A DNA stretch of 32,921 bases from assembly GCA_019677205.1 (NCBI GenBank), contig JAAMXY010000112.1, positions 1 through 32,921 of the forward strand. The letters run 5' to 3'. Under the pieces are notes generated by a model. It ran no database searches. It was not told the DNA's origin and worked only from the letters and a program-made list of their open reading frames with translations. This document shows, in pieces, positions 18,872 to 28,208 of this stretch; within the stretch, counting starts at the first letter, position 1; each line of letters opens with the position of its first letter. Origin of the DNA: Pinguiococcus pyrenoidosus (Eukaryota; Sar; Pinguiophyceae; Pinguiochrysidales; Pinguiochrysidaceae). The position numbers were made by a program, and so were the translations under genes.

Positions 18872-20812
18872 CTACTGAGCCGCTGCCTGGGCGTTCTTCT
18901 TGGCCCACGGGAGCTTCATGTACGACCAAGTGAGATCGCTCATGGCCATTGGGAGACCAATTTCCACCAGCGAGACCTTGGGATCGAGTTCCATCGCAGT
19001 ACCCTCAATGAGCTTCATAGCCAAGGCGGAAGTAATGAAGACGGGATCCAACTTGACATGATGCTTGCACGCCAGAGCGCAGATTTGAGTGACATACTCC
19101 CCCGCGTGGTCAAAGAAGATCTGCTGGTGCGAGTCGTCCACGATCTTTACAATACCGGCCACGAACTCATCCACGTTGCGCGCCTGATTCTGCCGACTGT
19201 AGTCAACCATGTTCAGCCTACGGCAGGAGACCACAGGTTAGATGCTCTCCTCCGACGCCGAGAGAGCGAGAAGCGCGCGACGATGGCGGCAAGCCACGTA
19301 CGCTGCGGAGCGCCCATCGCTCTTCATGAAGGCCGTGATGATGATCATCATGTTCGCGTGGTGCTCTTCGTCCATCTGCATGCAGATTCCCGCGTCCCTA
19401 TAGGTGTCCGGGTCAGAAGGCTTCCGTCACGAAGCCTTCGAGGTAGAGCGAGCGGGCGGGACAACCGGCGTCGGCACTTACAGGATGCCGATCTTTCCGT
19501 CCTCTGTGAACAGCAGGTTTCCTGGGTGCAGATCGCCGTGTACAAAATTGTGGTAAAAGAGCATCTCAAGCACAATGCGGCAGCCCCAGCCGCTGAGCTT
19601 CGTCGCCTCCTCTGTCCCTTTCATGCTCAAGAGCGGCTTTCCGCGGATGAAGCTCTCGACGATGACCTCCTCGGAGATGAGGCCGTCCTTTGGCTCGGGA
19701 AAGGTGCAGCCCTCGAACTTCTGAAAGTTCTTGCGCAGCCGAGCGAGATTGCTGGCCTCCGTCCGCAGATCGAGCTGCAGGTCATGTGTGAAACGTGTGT
19801 GAGACGTGCGTGAAACGTGTGTCAACTGTGCGGTCACCCGGCTTGTTCATCGCCGCGTCTCTTCCCGCACCTGCTGCTGGAGCAGAGAGCCGAACTCATC
19901 GACCGTCTCGCCAATGGACATGTACTTGAGGTTCGGGATGACGGCCTCGAAGAAAGAGACGATCGTGCGCAGGATCGCGGTGTCCTCTTCGATGATTTCG
20001 TGCACGTTCGGATGCAACACCTTGATGGCAACCTCCTGCTGGTCCTGGATGTGATAGCCGCGATACACCTACGCACGTCAACCAAGTCACCGTGAGATGG
20101 TTCCCTCACCCAACATCTGCAGACGATTCACAGGATCCGCGCGGCATAAAGCATAAGGAGGAAAAAAAATCGAGAAAGAAAGAAGAGCCCAAACCAGTCC
20201 CGAACGCGCGCTGCGGGCGTATCGCGCTACCTGAGCGATGGATCCGGAGCCGAGAATCGAACTGCGCTCGTCGAGACGCAGCTGCTCCCGCCATCGCCTC
20301 CCGAAGTGCTTCCGCATGATGCGCTCCGTGTGGCGGAAAGAGTGCGGCTTGGTGTCGTCCTGCAGAGACTTCAGGCGCTCCACGATGTTGGAGCTCATGA
20401 GGTCCGGCCGGGTGGTAATCCACTGCGCCAGCTTGATGATCGTGGGTCCCGCCGCCTCGATCGCCCACACCACATAGGACCACCACAGCTCGTTGGCCGC
20501 CTGCGGGCCCATAAACGCCACCGGCGCCGTCAGGACCGCCGGAGAGGTCAGGATGCCCAGCCGAACCAGGCGGTAGACCATCCTCCAGAACTTCCGGACC
20601 AGCGCCAGGACTCTCCTGACGAACTGCGGCGGCTTCACGGGCGCCGGCAGCCTCTCAGAGGCCACCGCCACCGGAGCGACGGCCTCGAAGCGCTCAGCTG
20701 ACGCGCGGGAGCGGCTTGACCGGCCGGCGACGGCCGCTGCAGCGCAGCTGTACCATAGCCGCGGAGCGGGCGCTCGGCGTGCGAGCGCGCGCATGGCGCG
20801 GCTGGCCCGCAT
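18872..20812 (-). CDS. ABC1/UbiB-family atypical kinase, ADCK2-like
   Basis: Five exons on the minus strand: 20812-20231, 20068-19871, 19774-19482, 19397-19302 and 19217-18872, giving 504 residues. The ABC1 (UbiB/COQ8) family has a protein-kinase-like fold and mostly supports quinone or lipid metabolism in mitochondria and plastids. Visible motifs: GPTIIKLAQWITTRPDL (about 125), GSGSIAQVYRG (nucleotide loop, across intron 1), VAIKVLHPN with the ATP-binding Lys (about 210), QLDLRTEASNL, NFVHGDLHPGNLLF (catalytic loop, about 340) and LDAGI (metal-binding, across intron 3). PHSFRHTERIMRKHFG after the first motif matches ADCK2 better than COQ8. The family's KxGQ signature reads KLAQ here (Gly to Ala). 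The N-terminus MRASRAMRALARRAPAPRLW is Arg/Ala-rich, fitting a mitochondrial presequence. Two inverted CCAAT boxes at 20934 and 20965 lie 120-155 bp upstream of this ATG and support it over longer frames. Confidence 0.93.
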
Positions 20813-21842
20813 TCTTGGGGGCGTCCGCAACTCGGGAAGAGAGCGAAAGACGGCCCGGCGCAGCTGGTGGGGATAGCGGCGCTCTCGCAAAGTGTCTGGC
20901 GCTGAAGTGCGTGGCGGTTGAGCGAGGCGTCTCATTGGGTGGAGCAGCTGCTCGCGATGGGTTGATTGGTTGATCCGAGGTGCTCGGCGCAACTGGACGC
21001 GACTATGGGGCGAGGAAGGTTGCGAGCAGCAACGGGTGGAGACGACCGTTTCAGGTCGGAGGTTGGAGGTCTCAAGGGCTTCTGTAGGGCGACGACAGGC
21101 AGGAGGGAGAGGCAGCGAGTGGGCTTCGCGTGTCGTTGGCCGGCACAAGCACCGCCGCGGCAACAGCAGTGGTGCATTGAGCGACTTTGAGCAGCAAACC
21201 AACAAATGATCGCTCCATCAAGCAAACGTCACAAAGGCAAGCAACGCGTGAGCGCCGACTTCCCTGCCAGCCAACTGCTGTGCGTGTAAGAACTCTTCAA
21301 GTGGCCGGGTGGCAACCCCAGTGATGCACCCGTGCACCTCATGGCAACGGACCGGGTGGACGACACGGCGGAAACCTACGAAAGTTGTCAAGGCCTTCCG
21401 CGAGACCGAAAGAGAGAAAGAAAGAGAGTGAGAGTGACGGAGCCGCTCGGCAAAAATTCTTCGCTTGGCACAAACCAAAATTTCTTCTTTGTGCTGTACG
21501 TCTGCTCCAATGGCCTCGTGCCAGCTGATCGGTGTCATCAGTGGATCTAGGCATACTATCCTACCGAACGCTGTATCCAGTCTGCGCCTTCGAACCAATG
21601 GCGCTTCGCTATCCGAAGATCTCACGCCCGCTCACCCAATCAACGCCCTCTGGAAGCCAGTGTTCGCTAGCTTCTGCGCCAGCGGACCAATGGGGGGCGT
21701 TGGCTGGCGATTGAATCCGCAGAAACTATTCGATTGTCACTCTCAAGTACCGGCCTCGCGACGCGACGCCACCGTAGTGCAGCAGCGCCACCCGAAGCGC
21801 TGAGACCCCAGCGACAGCCCCTTCGTTCACGAGAAGCACAAC
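20813..21842. promoter_or_regulatory. Divergent spacer with CCAAT boxes between ADCK-like and gelsolin genes
   Basis: About 1 kb with no convincing gene. Two ATTGG motifs (20934-20938, 20965-20969) are CCAAT boxes pointing to the minus-strand kinase gene. Three CCAAT motifs (21595-21599, 21636-21640, 21687-21691) point to the gelsolin gene, 150-250 bp before its ATG. A purine-rich GAAAGAGAGAAAGAAAGAGA run is at about 21408-21428. Open frames in between are short, Arg/Ser-rich and unrecognised. Confidence 0.5.
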
Positions 21843-23546
21843 ATGGCCGAGGAAGAAGCGCCCAAGTGGACCACCGACGGCGCACCGCTCGAAGGTGCGC
21901 GCAAGGCGCTGAAGAATCCATACATAAGGCTTCCGAGCGAGCTCACCGCAGCGCTCTGCCACAGACTCCAACGTCGCGCACATCGGCAGCGACGAGGACA
22001 AGGCGGCGCGCAAGGCGGCGGCGGAGACCGAGGAGGCCTGGGTGCGTCACCGAGCTGCAAAGGCCCTTGGATCCCCGCCGCCATCAACCACCCTGAGGCG
22101 GAGCGAAGCGTGGCTGACATCGCCATCTTGCAGGTGGGCGCCGGAGCGGCGCCGGGCACCGAGGTGTGGCGCATTGAGCAGTTCCAGGTGGTCGCCTGGC
22201 CCAAGGAGGAGTATGGCAACTTCTACAAGGGCGACTCGTACATCGTGCTCCACACCACGGCCGATCCGGACTCGGGCAAGCTGGAGTACGACATCCACTT
22301 CTGGCTGGGCTCGGAGACGAGCACGGACGAGAAGGGCACCGCGGCGTACAAGACGGTACTGCACGTCGGAAAGCCGCTTCAGAGACCAACAGGACACAAG
22401 GGCATCGAAGAACACAAAAACTGATCCAGCCCATCCATCGCTTGTTCCGTTGCTTGGTGCAGGTGGAACTGGACGATCTGAAGGGAGGCATCGCGGTCCA
22501 GCACCGTGAGGTCGAGCAGCACGAGTCGGAGCAGTTCCTCTCGCTCTTCAAGAACATCAACTACATGGAGGGTGGCATCGAGAGCGGTAAGACCACTCGA
22601 GCTGCGAACAATCGCCGGAACGAGGAACCGCAGCTGACCCCACATCGCACACAGGCTTCAGGCACGTGGAGCCCGATGCCTACATTGCCCGCCTCTTTAT
22701 GGTCCGCAAGGAGGGCCGCGATGTGGTGAAGGTCATTCAGGTCCCCCTGGCTCGCTCCAGCCTCAACCAGGGCGACTGCTTCATCCTCGACGCGTAAGTT
22801 TTTGTCTTGTGTCGTCGGCACACCCTACGCGAGCGCCTTCGTCTTCGAACACGCTCTTGCCCTCCTCCTAACGCCAATCCTGCTCCGTTGCCGTACCAGT
22901 GGCAAGCAGATCCTCATCTGGAATGGAGAGACAAGCAGCCCCTTCGAGCGCAACAAGTGCAACATGGTCGCACGCAACATGGCGAACGATCGCAACGGCC
23001 GCTCGCAGGCCATGCCGTGGGACGACGATGCCGAGACCTTCTGGATGCTCCTCGGAGGTACGACAGACTCATCCGGTGTTCGTGCCACCTCATACACCCA
23101 CTAGCTGTCACCGATGCATTGTCCTGATCTGGTACCTTTGCTGCCTTTGCTGCTTTTACTGCTCTCCCTCCCCCACAGGCGAAGGCGAAATCGCGTCAGC
23201 CGAGGAGGGCGACATCCTTGCCCGCCGCATCAGCAACGTGAGCGTGTCGGACGACAACGTGCTGTACAAGCTGAGCGAATCGAATGGCCAGCTATTCTTC
23301 TCAGAAGTCGCTCGCGGATCGCTTAACATGGGGATGCTGGACAGCTCGGACGTCTTCGTTTTGGACGACGGCAGCGAGATCTTCGTGTGGATTGGCAGCT
23401 ATGCGTCCGCTCTTGAGAAGAGCAAGGCTCTCACCACCGCGTCGCAATACCTAGAGTCTTACGACAAGCCGGCCCACACCCCCATCCACGTCTTCCGCGA
23501 AGGCCGCAAGCCGAACAATGCGCGCTGGAAGCAGATCATGGGCTAA
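21843..23546 (+). CDS. Gelsolin/fragmin/severin-type actin-severing protein, three gelsolin repeats
   Basis: Seven exons: 21843-21894, 21965-22041, 22134-22355, 22463-22586, 22655-22793, 22900-23057 and 23179-23546, giving 379 residues, the usual size of three-repeat fragmins and severins. These proteins bind actin, cut filaments in response to calcium and cap barbed ends. The N-terminus runs [20 protein letters not shown] then ETEEAW, as in fragmin. Repeat 1 (about 50-165) has [47 protein letters not shown] and KTVELDD. Repeat 2 (about 180-275) has [34 protein letters not shown] and [16 protein letters not shown]. Repeat 3 (about 285-379) has [33 protein letters not shown] and [15 protein letters not shown]. 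There is no villin headpiece. Acidic residues in the usual type-2 calcium positions are present (for example DSSDVF with a later E). It likely acts in the cytoplasm. Confidence 0.95.
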
Positions 23547-23843
23547 GGCGACGGTGGAAAAGGGGTAGACGAAGGTGTGCAACAAGCGTATTTGCAAGGC
23601 ATCCCTGGGGGTCCTAGGTGCTTCGGGAAAGTCGGAGGGTGAATGCAAACCTAAATGAAGAATGCCCATTCATCTGTACAAGCGTCTCCGGCGACAAGAA
23701 CAGGGACGCGGATGGTGGAAAGCGCTTGCAAGAAACGTGTTCATCCTTGCGCCTCCTCCTCGAGAGAAACCTCGTAACTGGTCGAAAATTTTTGCTTGGC
23801 GCCGTGCGAGCGCTCTTGTCAGAGTGGGGCATCGACACAAGCG
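23547..23843. other. Spacer between convergent gelsolin and PHD-finger genes
   Basis: A 297-bp gap between stop codons. No coding frame or structured element was recognised. Confidence 0.5.
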
Positions 23844-24057
23844 TCAGGCCCCGCCTTGTATCGCCACAGCCTTCTTCACTTGGCGCGCGTCGTGGCCTGC
23901 CGGCTTCTTCTCGTGCGCGTCCGCAGCGCAGCTCTCACAGAGGATTATCGCACGGTCGGGGCCCCTCCCACCCAGAGCGGCAGAGAAGGCCTGATGCAGG
24001 AACTTTGCGGGGGACTTGCACACACTGCAGATGCGCACGGAACGTCCTGTGGCAGTT

Positions 24058-24096
<39 letters not shown>

Positions 24097-26874
24097 AGAA
24101 GAAGAAGAAGAAGGGTGAGGGGAAGACGCAAGGGCGATAACACATGGTCGCAACACGTGGCTCCGCAGACTCACCGTCTCATCACGACCAGACCGCCTTT
24201 CTGCTCGAATGTCACCGGCTGCGGCGGTGCACTCGTCTGGGCCTTCACCTGTGACGTTGCGGATGCCTTTTTGTCGTTCGTGGCGCTCTTTGAGTGCAGA
24301 TCCTCCCCGCAGAAAGCGACCGCGTTGGACGCAGGCAGCTTGGAAGACAGCGCCGACAGCAGCCCCGGAGTCGGGAGCGCGGATAACGGCTTGTGAGGCA
24401 GAGACTTTGGAATTGCAGTGCTCGCAGGCTTCGCCGCCATCTTCTGCTCTGGTCTGACGATTGGAGACACGGGGAAGTCCGACACCTTGGGCCTCGGTGT
24501 TGGGCAGCGATACAGCACCCGCGCGAGTGCCTGCTGCTTCCGCGTCTCCCTCTGGCACAACGAGCAGAAGAAGTCGCCGGCCGGGGCGACGGAGTGTTCG
24601 GTACACTCCAGATGCGTCTCTTGTCCGCAATCCTCACCATCGCAAATCAAGACCACCCCCGAGGTGCTGAGCCCGGTGCTTTCGCCGCACTCGGGGCACC
24701 TCTCCTTGGAGTTCTTCAGACGAAGGTGCCTGCCAAAGATCTTCCGCTTGCGTCCAAGGTCCGCGGGAGGGGTACTCGGGACGGCTGCAGTTCCAGCTGC
24801 TTGGATGACGTTGTCGTCGAAGTACTCCTCCAAGGTAAAGTTGATGACGGCAATCTCCGGCATCGCCTCATCCGAGGAGATCGGCTTTCGTCGGAGAGCC
24901 TCCTTGTCCACAGCGCGGGCGGCCTCGGCCTCACTGCTGAAGTTCCCAAGCTTGATGAACCTGAGATTGCCGTCGACCTTGGTCTCCCACCGTGCCAGCC
25001 ACCCGAGGCGGCCCCCGCAATCGAGAGTCCGCTTTCGCTGAATGACTCCGAGGTAGCGACCCGCCTTCGGACGCACAAAGTGCCTTCGAAACTCGTCGTA
25101 CATCCCGCGGAGGGCCTCCAAGCGAGCACCGCGGATCGCCTTGTTCGAACCGTGCACCTTCCCCAGCGTCTTGGAGCTGCTGGTGGCGGGCAACTGCAGT
25201 ATGTTTCTATGGTTGGTGGCCTTCTTGCCCGATAGTTTTTCAGGCAGGGCGCCAGTCGGATCGGGATGCGTGCGATTCTTTCCTCGGGGGTCTTTCTTGC
25301 CTTGATTCTTGAGCCCGTTGCTGAGCGCTTTGCGCGAGATCGTCGCTGGTGAAGAGCTACGCACCGACTGGCCCTCCGCCCGGACCGCGGCATTCTTCCC
25401 GCCCTCGGAAGGAGCCCTCGGATGCTCAGCGGAAAGACTTCCCTTGGCTCGGTTTGGACTGCGGTTTGACGGCTTCTGCAGAGGGACAGACGTCCCGTCG
25501 CCCAACGGAGTCTTGCCGTTGACGGGCGGTCTGCCGGAAGGAGCGATTCCTCCGAATCGCGTCCTTCTTTGACCTCCCACGGCTTCCCCACCCTTGCGGT
25601 CGGCACCCTCCGCAAGCGCCAGCTGGCCTTGGCCGTTCACCTCCGATCCTGCAAGGTCGCGCTCGTCACTGCTTGTCTGCAGAATCGAGAAGAGTGCTTG
25701 CCATGCATCGTTCGGCCCTTTGATTCCCGGGTCTTCCTCGGCAGGCTCCACAGAGCGACCTGCCTCTCTCTGTGCCGCATCGCCATCCGCCGTCCCAAGC
25801 AAAAGCCTCGTGCCTGGCTTTCGGCGCCTGTCCAGGTGACGCGGACGTGGATCCTTTCCGTTCAACGCCGGAGCTTTCGGGCGATCTTCGCTGGGATTCG
25901 GTTCAAGGCGACTCCTTCTTCTCCGCCACTCTTCGAGTCCTGCCTGGGCGAGCTCTCGGCGGTACCGGAGCCACTCGAGAGCCCGGGCGCGATTCTCTTG
26001 CTGCTCCACTGCGCTGTGAGCCTCCTCATTCAGCTCAGAGGAGTGCAGGGGCGACGCGCGACAGAGGCGCGGCGGGAAGGGCTCGTACGCTGCCTCGCAG
26101 TCTTCCCCATTGACCGCACTTCTCTCCTTCTTTCGGCGCTTGCGCCGTGGCCTCTGGCTCGCCGTGGACTCCTCTTCCGCAGACTCTTCCTTCACAAGTC
26201 CCATGTCGCTGTCATGGGCCTCAGACTCCTGGGCGTCCTGTTCCTCGCTGCGCATGAACTCCTTCAATGCGTCGGAACCGCTGCTGAAGTTGAAGCCATC
26301 GTGCCAACCATGCTTCCGGAAGGCGCCCGCCATTCTCGCTTCGTACTCTCTCGAGCGTCTGCTCGATTTCCTGTTACGTATTGTCAGCCCCGGAGCGGGC
26401 ATCTCCAGCGCTCCAAAGTACGGGTGCTCCGCCACGTTCGCTTCGTACTCGGACAGGCACTTGGAGTACAGCATCGGATCTTCCCTGCGCAGGAGGGCCA
26501 TGATCTTGATCCATACTTCGTGGCTTCGAAGATTCGCGGCCTTGTCGGAAGCGCCCTTCTTCCTGCGCCATGTCACCGTCGAAAGCGGCAAGATCCGATC
26601 CAGCGTCACCATCTCATTGTCCGACGGACGAAAGAATCGATACTTGACCAGAAACTCCCGATAGGTCTTGTCTGCGTGCGATAGGACCTTCGCCGGATGG
26701 AACTCCCCCAGGCGGTCTCGGACATCGAAGTACAGCACGGTCTCTTTCCCAACTCGAGCGGTACTCTTGACCTATGGGAATCGTCAGCGCCAGTCAGAGT
26801 ATCGCCGCAAGACTGAGACGTACCTTCGACTGCAGCAGATCGAAGACTACTCGTGGAAGCTGTGGGTCTTGCAT
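23844..26874 (-). CDS. Chromatin/DNA-binding protein with Tudor-like, AP2-like and PHD domains
   Basis: Three exons on the minus strand: 26874-26824, 26771-24175 and 24057-23844, giving 953 residues in consistent phase; more 5' exons are possible. The second exon is one long frame. About residues 34-80 (FDVRDRLGEFHPAKVL, then EFLVKYRFF) resemble a Tudor-knot/chromo-barrel. About 100-580 are charged and disordered, with a basic RPRRKRRKKER nuclear signal. About 590-650 (GRYLGVIQRKR, GWLARWETKVDG, IKLGNFSSEAEAARAVDKEA, then INFTLEEYFDD) form an AP2-like DNA-binding domain. About 705-757 form a PHD finger with a full C4HC3 set: CPEC, CDGEDC, THLEC and FFCSLC. PHD fingers read histone H3 tails. 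The last exon adds ICSVC and ILCESC pairs, PDRAIILCE and basic residues, a possible further zinc site. Its intron (24058-24174) is described separately. A nuclear regulator is inferred; the domain set is unusual. Confidence 0.83.
24060..24114 (-). repeat. (CT)n(CTT)n microsatellite acting as intron polypyrimidine tract
   Basis: On the plus strand this is about 16 GA units followed by seven GAA units. On the minus strand, the sense strand of the PHD gene, it is (CTT)n then (CT)n ending directly in CAG|AACTGCC, the acceptor of the last intron (24058-24174, 117 nt). The donor is ACG|GTGAGT at 24174. Phase 2 matches on both sides. Confidence 0.85.
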
Positions 26875-28208
26875 CGTTCGCCGCTCGTGAGCCCAACCGA
26901 AGCCAGCGGCCCCCGTCCCGCCTGGAATCCGTACTGTGGTTAACTACAATTGCTACGGCGAGAAAGGGGCCCCAAGACAGCAGAAAGCACGGACATCTGG
27001 CTCTTCGGAGCTCTCGAAATCCGCCCACGGCGGACCTCCTCTCCCACGCTGTCCTTCCATGCCTCCAAAGCTCTCAAGACTCGCCGATTCAATTCTTGAG
27101 CGCTCTCTCTCGGTAGTTGCACGACTTCGCGGAACGCATCGACGTGGAACACATCTGAAAGCTGGAGCGCAGGAAAGATACCTCCTGCATCTACTTCGCG
27201 CCTCTCCCTCACTGCGCCTGGACGCCACTCCATCACGTTTCGCGCTTTCCTGCCTTCGCGCACTCCCAGACTCGAAAGCGCCACGAGGGCCGCGATTCAA
27301 GCGCCTCTCGTGACTCACTTGGCTGGAAACGGAAGGATCCACGCGCAGCCTGCTTCCATTCAGCCGGACGCCGCGTACCTTTTGCGCGCCACAAGAGGCG
27401 GTACCGGCGCGCTTTCGGACGTCCAAAACGCTACAGATCCCACTTCCAGAGCTACTGGAAGCGCTTAGGACCGGCGGCGGCACTGCTCACGCCTCGGCGA
27501 GGGCGCAAACGCCGGGTCCGCCGCGCTCAATTCCGCGGGGAATCGCAGGTCCGAAGCCAGCCTTGAGGATTCCGTCCGATTCGACTGGCGAAAGACATCA
27601 CGTAGTCATCGACGAATTGCTCCGCCTCAATTTTCACCAAATTCCGGAGTTTTGATGACCGCATTGGAGGAGACTGCATTGTCAGTGAAGTTCGGAGACT
27701 ATCGCATGACTTTTTGATTCATGCAGTGTCGGAGCATTCTGGTGACGCGCCGCGGAACGCCGCCATCGCTTCCCCGTCGTCTTTTTAACCCGCGCCCCCG
27801 CGCCTCTGGGCTGCCCATCCCGTGAATCTGGACACCAAAGGCGTTTGACCTGAGTTGGCGAGTTCTCCAAGCTGGCGGTCAAAGTGTGCCCACCGGCGAT
27901 CAGCTTTCCCGCGCTTTTGCCCCGGGGCTGTTTGAATCGGTTCCCGCGCAACTTTCGCCAGACCGAGGCCTCCGCGGCTCCAATCCAGACTTGAAGACCC
28001 GTACGAACGGCGCCCGCGCGGCAGCTTCGCGATTGGCGACTTCGCGCGCCGAAGCTCTGTCGCTGAACTCAGAATTCGCGGACAGAGACGAAGCGTTAGG
28101 ACCAAACGCCGCAACGCGCGACGGAGCTTGGGCGTCCGCAGCACTGGGGGAATCCTCTGAGCCTCAAGGGAGATGATTTAAGCCGAGAGAGAGCGAGAGC
28201 TGAGAAAC
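26875..28208. promoter_or_regulatory. 1.3-kb divergent spacer between PHD and USP genes
   Basis: Immediately upstream of the PHD-gene ATG its frame stays open to about 26945 (peptide PGGTGAAGFGWAHERRTMQD) and then meets TAG within possible acceptors (TTGTAG, CCACAG). A further 5' exon is therefore possible; minus-strand frames at 27284-26940 and 27483-26953 are open but unrecognised. The rest looks non-coding. An ATTGG at 27663 faces the PHD gene, and a CCAAT at about 27979 lies some 230 bp before the USP ATG. Several frames here are Arg/Ser-rich shadows. Confidence 0.4.

Noticed and set aside
20813-21205. Longer N-terminus for the ABC1 kinase
   Set aside because: No homology, begins from a non-ATG codon, and overlaps the CCAAT boxes that suit the shorter start.
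24016-24140. Plus-strand Arg/Glu-rich peptide from the GA repeat
   Set aside because: Coding of a microsatellite by chance. The minus strand explains it as an intron tract.
24393-26684. Long plus-strand frames opposite the PHD-finger gene
   Set aside because: The minus strand carries intact AP2-like and PHD motifs; the plus frames show only Leu/Arg-rich composition.
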